Below are positions 14,280 to 15,742 of a DNA stretch of 15,742 nt, one piece after another (positions within the stretch are counted from its first letter, which is position 1; the number at the start of each line of letters is the position of its first letter). Source of the stretch: Rhodobacterales bacterium UBA5972. Its GTDB lineage: Bacteria > Pseudomonadota > Alphaproteobacteria > Rhodobacterales > Rhodobacteraceae. The stretch spans positions 9,781 to 25,522 of the forward strand of contig DJBQ01000130.1 of NCBI GenBank assembly GCA_002430125.1. The letters are read 5' to 3'. The notes beneath the pieces are model-generated. The model was not told the DNA's origin. It saw only the letters and a list, made by a program, of their open reading frames with translations, and did not search any database. A program made the position numbers and the translations under genes.

Positions 14280-15599
14280 GTGTCAGAGACGAAGAAACTT
14301 TATGTAAAAACCTTTGGCTGTCAGATGAATGTCTATGATAGCGAACGGATGGTTACGGCTCTTGGAGCCGCAGGTTACGAGGAAACCACCTCGCCTGCCG
14401 ATGCCGATATGATCTTGCTGAATACCTGTCACATCCGCGAAAAAGCCGCCCAAAAGCTCTATTCCGATCTGGGGCGTCTGAAACCGTTCAGGCTGGCAAA
14501 TCCTGATTTGAAAATTGCTGTGGCCGGATGCGTGGCACAGGCCGAAGGGGCTGAAATTATGCGCCGTCAGCCGATGGTGGATGTCGTTGTTGGCCCGCAA
14601 GCCTATCACCGCTTGCCGGAAATGGCCCGCAAAGCGCTGGCCGGCGAAAAGGTTCTGGATACGGAATTCCCAACCGAGGACAAGTTTGATCACTTGCCGC
14701 GCGGCCCGAAAATGCAGCGCGCTCCGGCGGCGTTTCTGACCGTGCAGGAAGGTTGCGACAAGTTCTGCGCGTTTTGCGTCGTGCCCTATACCCGTGGCAC
14801 CGAGGTCAGCCGCCCGGTTGAACGCATCATCGCCGAGGCACGTGATCTGGTGGAACGCGGCGTGCGCGAGATCACGTTGTTGGGGCAGAATGTGAATGCC
14901 TATCACGGTGCCGGGCCGGGCGGCGATTGGGGGCTTGCCCAACTGATCAAGGAACTGGCGAAAATTGACGGGCTGGCGCGGATCAGGTTCACCACGTCGC
15001 ATCCCAACGACATGCAGGACGACCTGATCGCAGCCCACGGCGAGATCGACAAGCTGATGCCTTATCTGCATCTGCCGGTGCAATCGGGTTCGGATAAAAT
15101 CCTGAAAGCAATGAACCGCAAACATACCGCGGAAAGTTATTTGCGGCTGATTGATCGCATTCGTGCGGTAAGGCCTGATATCTTGTTGTCCGGCGATTTC
15201 ATCGTTGGCTTTCCCGGCGAGACGGAAGCAGATTTTCAGGACACTTTGGCCTTGGTTGAGGCCGTCAATTATGGCCAGGCTTACAGCTTTAAATATTCCC
15301 CCAGACCCGGTACACCAGCCGCCGATCTGGCACATGTTCCGGATGTGGATAAGTCGGATAGACTGGCCCGTTTACAGGCCGTCCTAACCCGCCAACAGCG
15401 GGCTGCCCAAGACAGTATGGTTGGGCGCATTGTGAACGTGTTATTCGAAAGAAGCGGTCGTGACGCCGGGCAATTGGTTGGCAAGTCAGAGTACCTACAT
15501 GCGGTGCATGCTGACTGTGATGCCGCTAGTGTTGGTAAAGTTTTGCCCGTTAGAATCACCAAATCACTGGTGAACACCCTCTCCGGAGACCTTGTTTAG
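14280..15599 (+). CDS. miaB: tRNA-2-methylthio-N6-dimethylallyladenosine synthase MiaB
   Basis: 439 residues, the usual MiaB length. The N-terminal methylthiotransferase domain supplies Cys14 (FGCQMN), Cys50 (NTCHIRE) and Cys84 (AGCVAQ) for the second Fe-S cluster. The radical-SAM motif Cys159-x3-Cys163-x2-Cys166 ([10 protein letters not shown]) binds the catalytic 4Fe-4S cluster and SAM. A TRAM RNA-binding domain follows at about 375-437. The enzyme adds a methylthio group to i6A37 of tRNAs reading codons that begin with U. MiaB is preferred over RimO or MtaB because of [19 protein letters not shown] and HPNDM. The start is GTG 14280, with AGG about 7 nt upstream in TTAGGTTAAGAC. The gene is transcribed away from the unknown gene at 13267-14127. 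Confidence 0.96.
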   Translation: MSETKKLYVKTFGCQMNVYDSERMVTALGAAGYEETTSPADADMILLNTCHIREKAAQKLYSDLGRLKPFRLANPDLKIAVAGCVAQAEGAEIMRRQPMVDVVVGPQAYHRLPEMARKALAGEKVLDTEFPTEDKFDHLPRGPKMQRAPAAFLTVQEGCDKFCAFCVVPYTRGTEVSRPVERIIAEARDLVERGVREITLLGQNVNAYHGAGPGGDWGLAQLIKELAKIDGLARIRFTTSHPNDMQDDLIAAHGEIDKLMPYLHLPVQSGSDKILKAMNRKHTAESYLRLIDRIRAVRPDILLSGDFIVGFPGETEADFQDTLALVEAVNYGQAYSFKYSPRPGTPAADLAHVPDVDKSDRLARLQAVLTRQQRAAQDSMVGRIVNVLFERSGRDAGQLVGKSEYLHAVHADCDAASVGKVLPVRITKSLVNTLSGDLV

Positions 15600-15612
15600 C
15601 AGGTGACGTAGT

Positions 15613-15738
15613 TGTGGCAAAATTGTGCCAAATCGTAAGTTTTGGTTCAAATCGGTAGTATTTGCGAACAATTTTGCACCTCAGGGCTGATTGTTTCCAA
15701 ACCTGTGGATAATTCCCACAATTAGGGCCTGTGGACAT
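15613..15738 (+). other. AT-rich tail with DnaA-box-like sites and a 10-bp inverted repeat
   Basis: TGTGGATAA at 15704-15712 is the exact complement of the consensus DnaA box TTATCCACA. Two further sites in the same orientation match seven of nine: TGTGGCAAA (15613-15621) and TGTGGACAT (15730-15738). GCAAAATTGT (15617-15626) is inverted as ACAATTTTGC (15668-15677), and CAAATCG is repeated directly at 15629 and 15648. No gene is seen in this tail. It may be the 3' flank of miaB and the promoter region of a gene beyond the edge; a role in DnaA binding is possible but unproven. Confidence 0.4.
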
Positions 15739-15742
15739 TCAC

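Noticed and set aside
14283..15335. 350-codon minus-strand frame opposite miaB
   Set aside because: Same reasoning: miaB is unambiguous and the antisense translation shows no domain.

Overview
The window looks like chromosomal DNA of a marine-type alphaproteobacterium of the Rhodobacteraceae (Roseobacter group). The evidence is the moderately GC-rich sequence, an Irr-type Fur-family regulator divergent from fabA-fabB-fabI, a dimethylglycine-dehydrogenase-like flavoprotein, and a GC-rich hairpin-plus-GGATATTT intergenic element of a kind I recall from this family. I see no insertion sequence, phage gene, CRISPR array, tRNA or rRNA. All identifications rest on reading translations and motifs by eye; no database was searched.

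Left part (1-5318). A minus-strand M3 metallopeptidase (Dcp-like) runs off the left edge. Divergent from it is a very small EF-hand-like secreted protein whose signal-peptide region carries an in-frame amber codon. Next, on the plus strand, come an 829-residue dimethylglycine-dehydrogenase-like protein (FAD oxidoreductase fused to a GcvT-type folate domain) and a ureohydrolase of the agmatinase/guanidinobutyrase type. The two are separated by hairpins, so they may be neighbours rather than a strict operon. Both suit catabolism of small N-methyl or guanidino compounds.

Middle part (5315-9992). Five minus-strand genes form a compact, translationally coupled array. In transcription order they are an L-2-haloacid dehalogenase with the full catalytic set, an alpha/beta hydrolase, a PLP fold-type-II threonine/serine dehydratase-like enzyme, and two AhpD/carboxymuconolactone-decarboxylase-like proteins. 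The first overlaps the second by 1 nt (TGATG), and the second overlaps the third by 4 nt (ATGA). A YbfB/YjiJ-type MFS transporter is divergent from this array. The set looks like an uncharacterised catabolic module, possibly for a halogenated or hydroxylated small acid. This is the most novel-looking part of the window.

Right part (9993-15742). The minus-strand fabA-fabB-fabI operon encodes the unsaturated-fatty-acid branch point and the enoyl-ACP reductase. The Irr-type iron regulator is transcribed divergently from it. Convergent with irr is a conserved-looking protein of unknown function with faint resemblance to GT2 glycosyltransferases. The last gene is miaB (tRNA methylthiotransferase). 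The AT-rich tail after miaB carries a perfect DnaA box, two near-matches in the same orientation, and a 10-bp inverted repeat.
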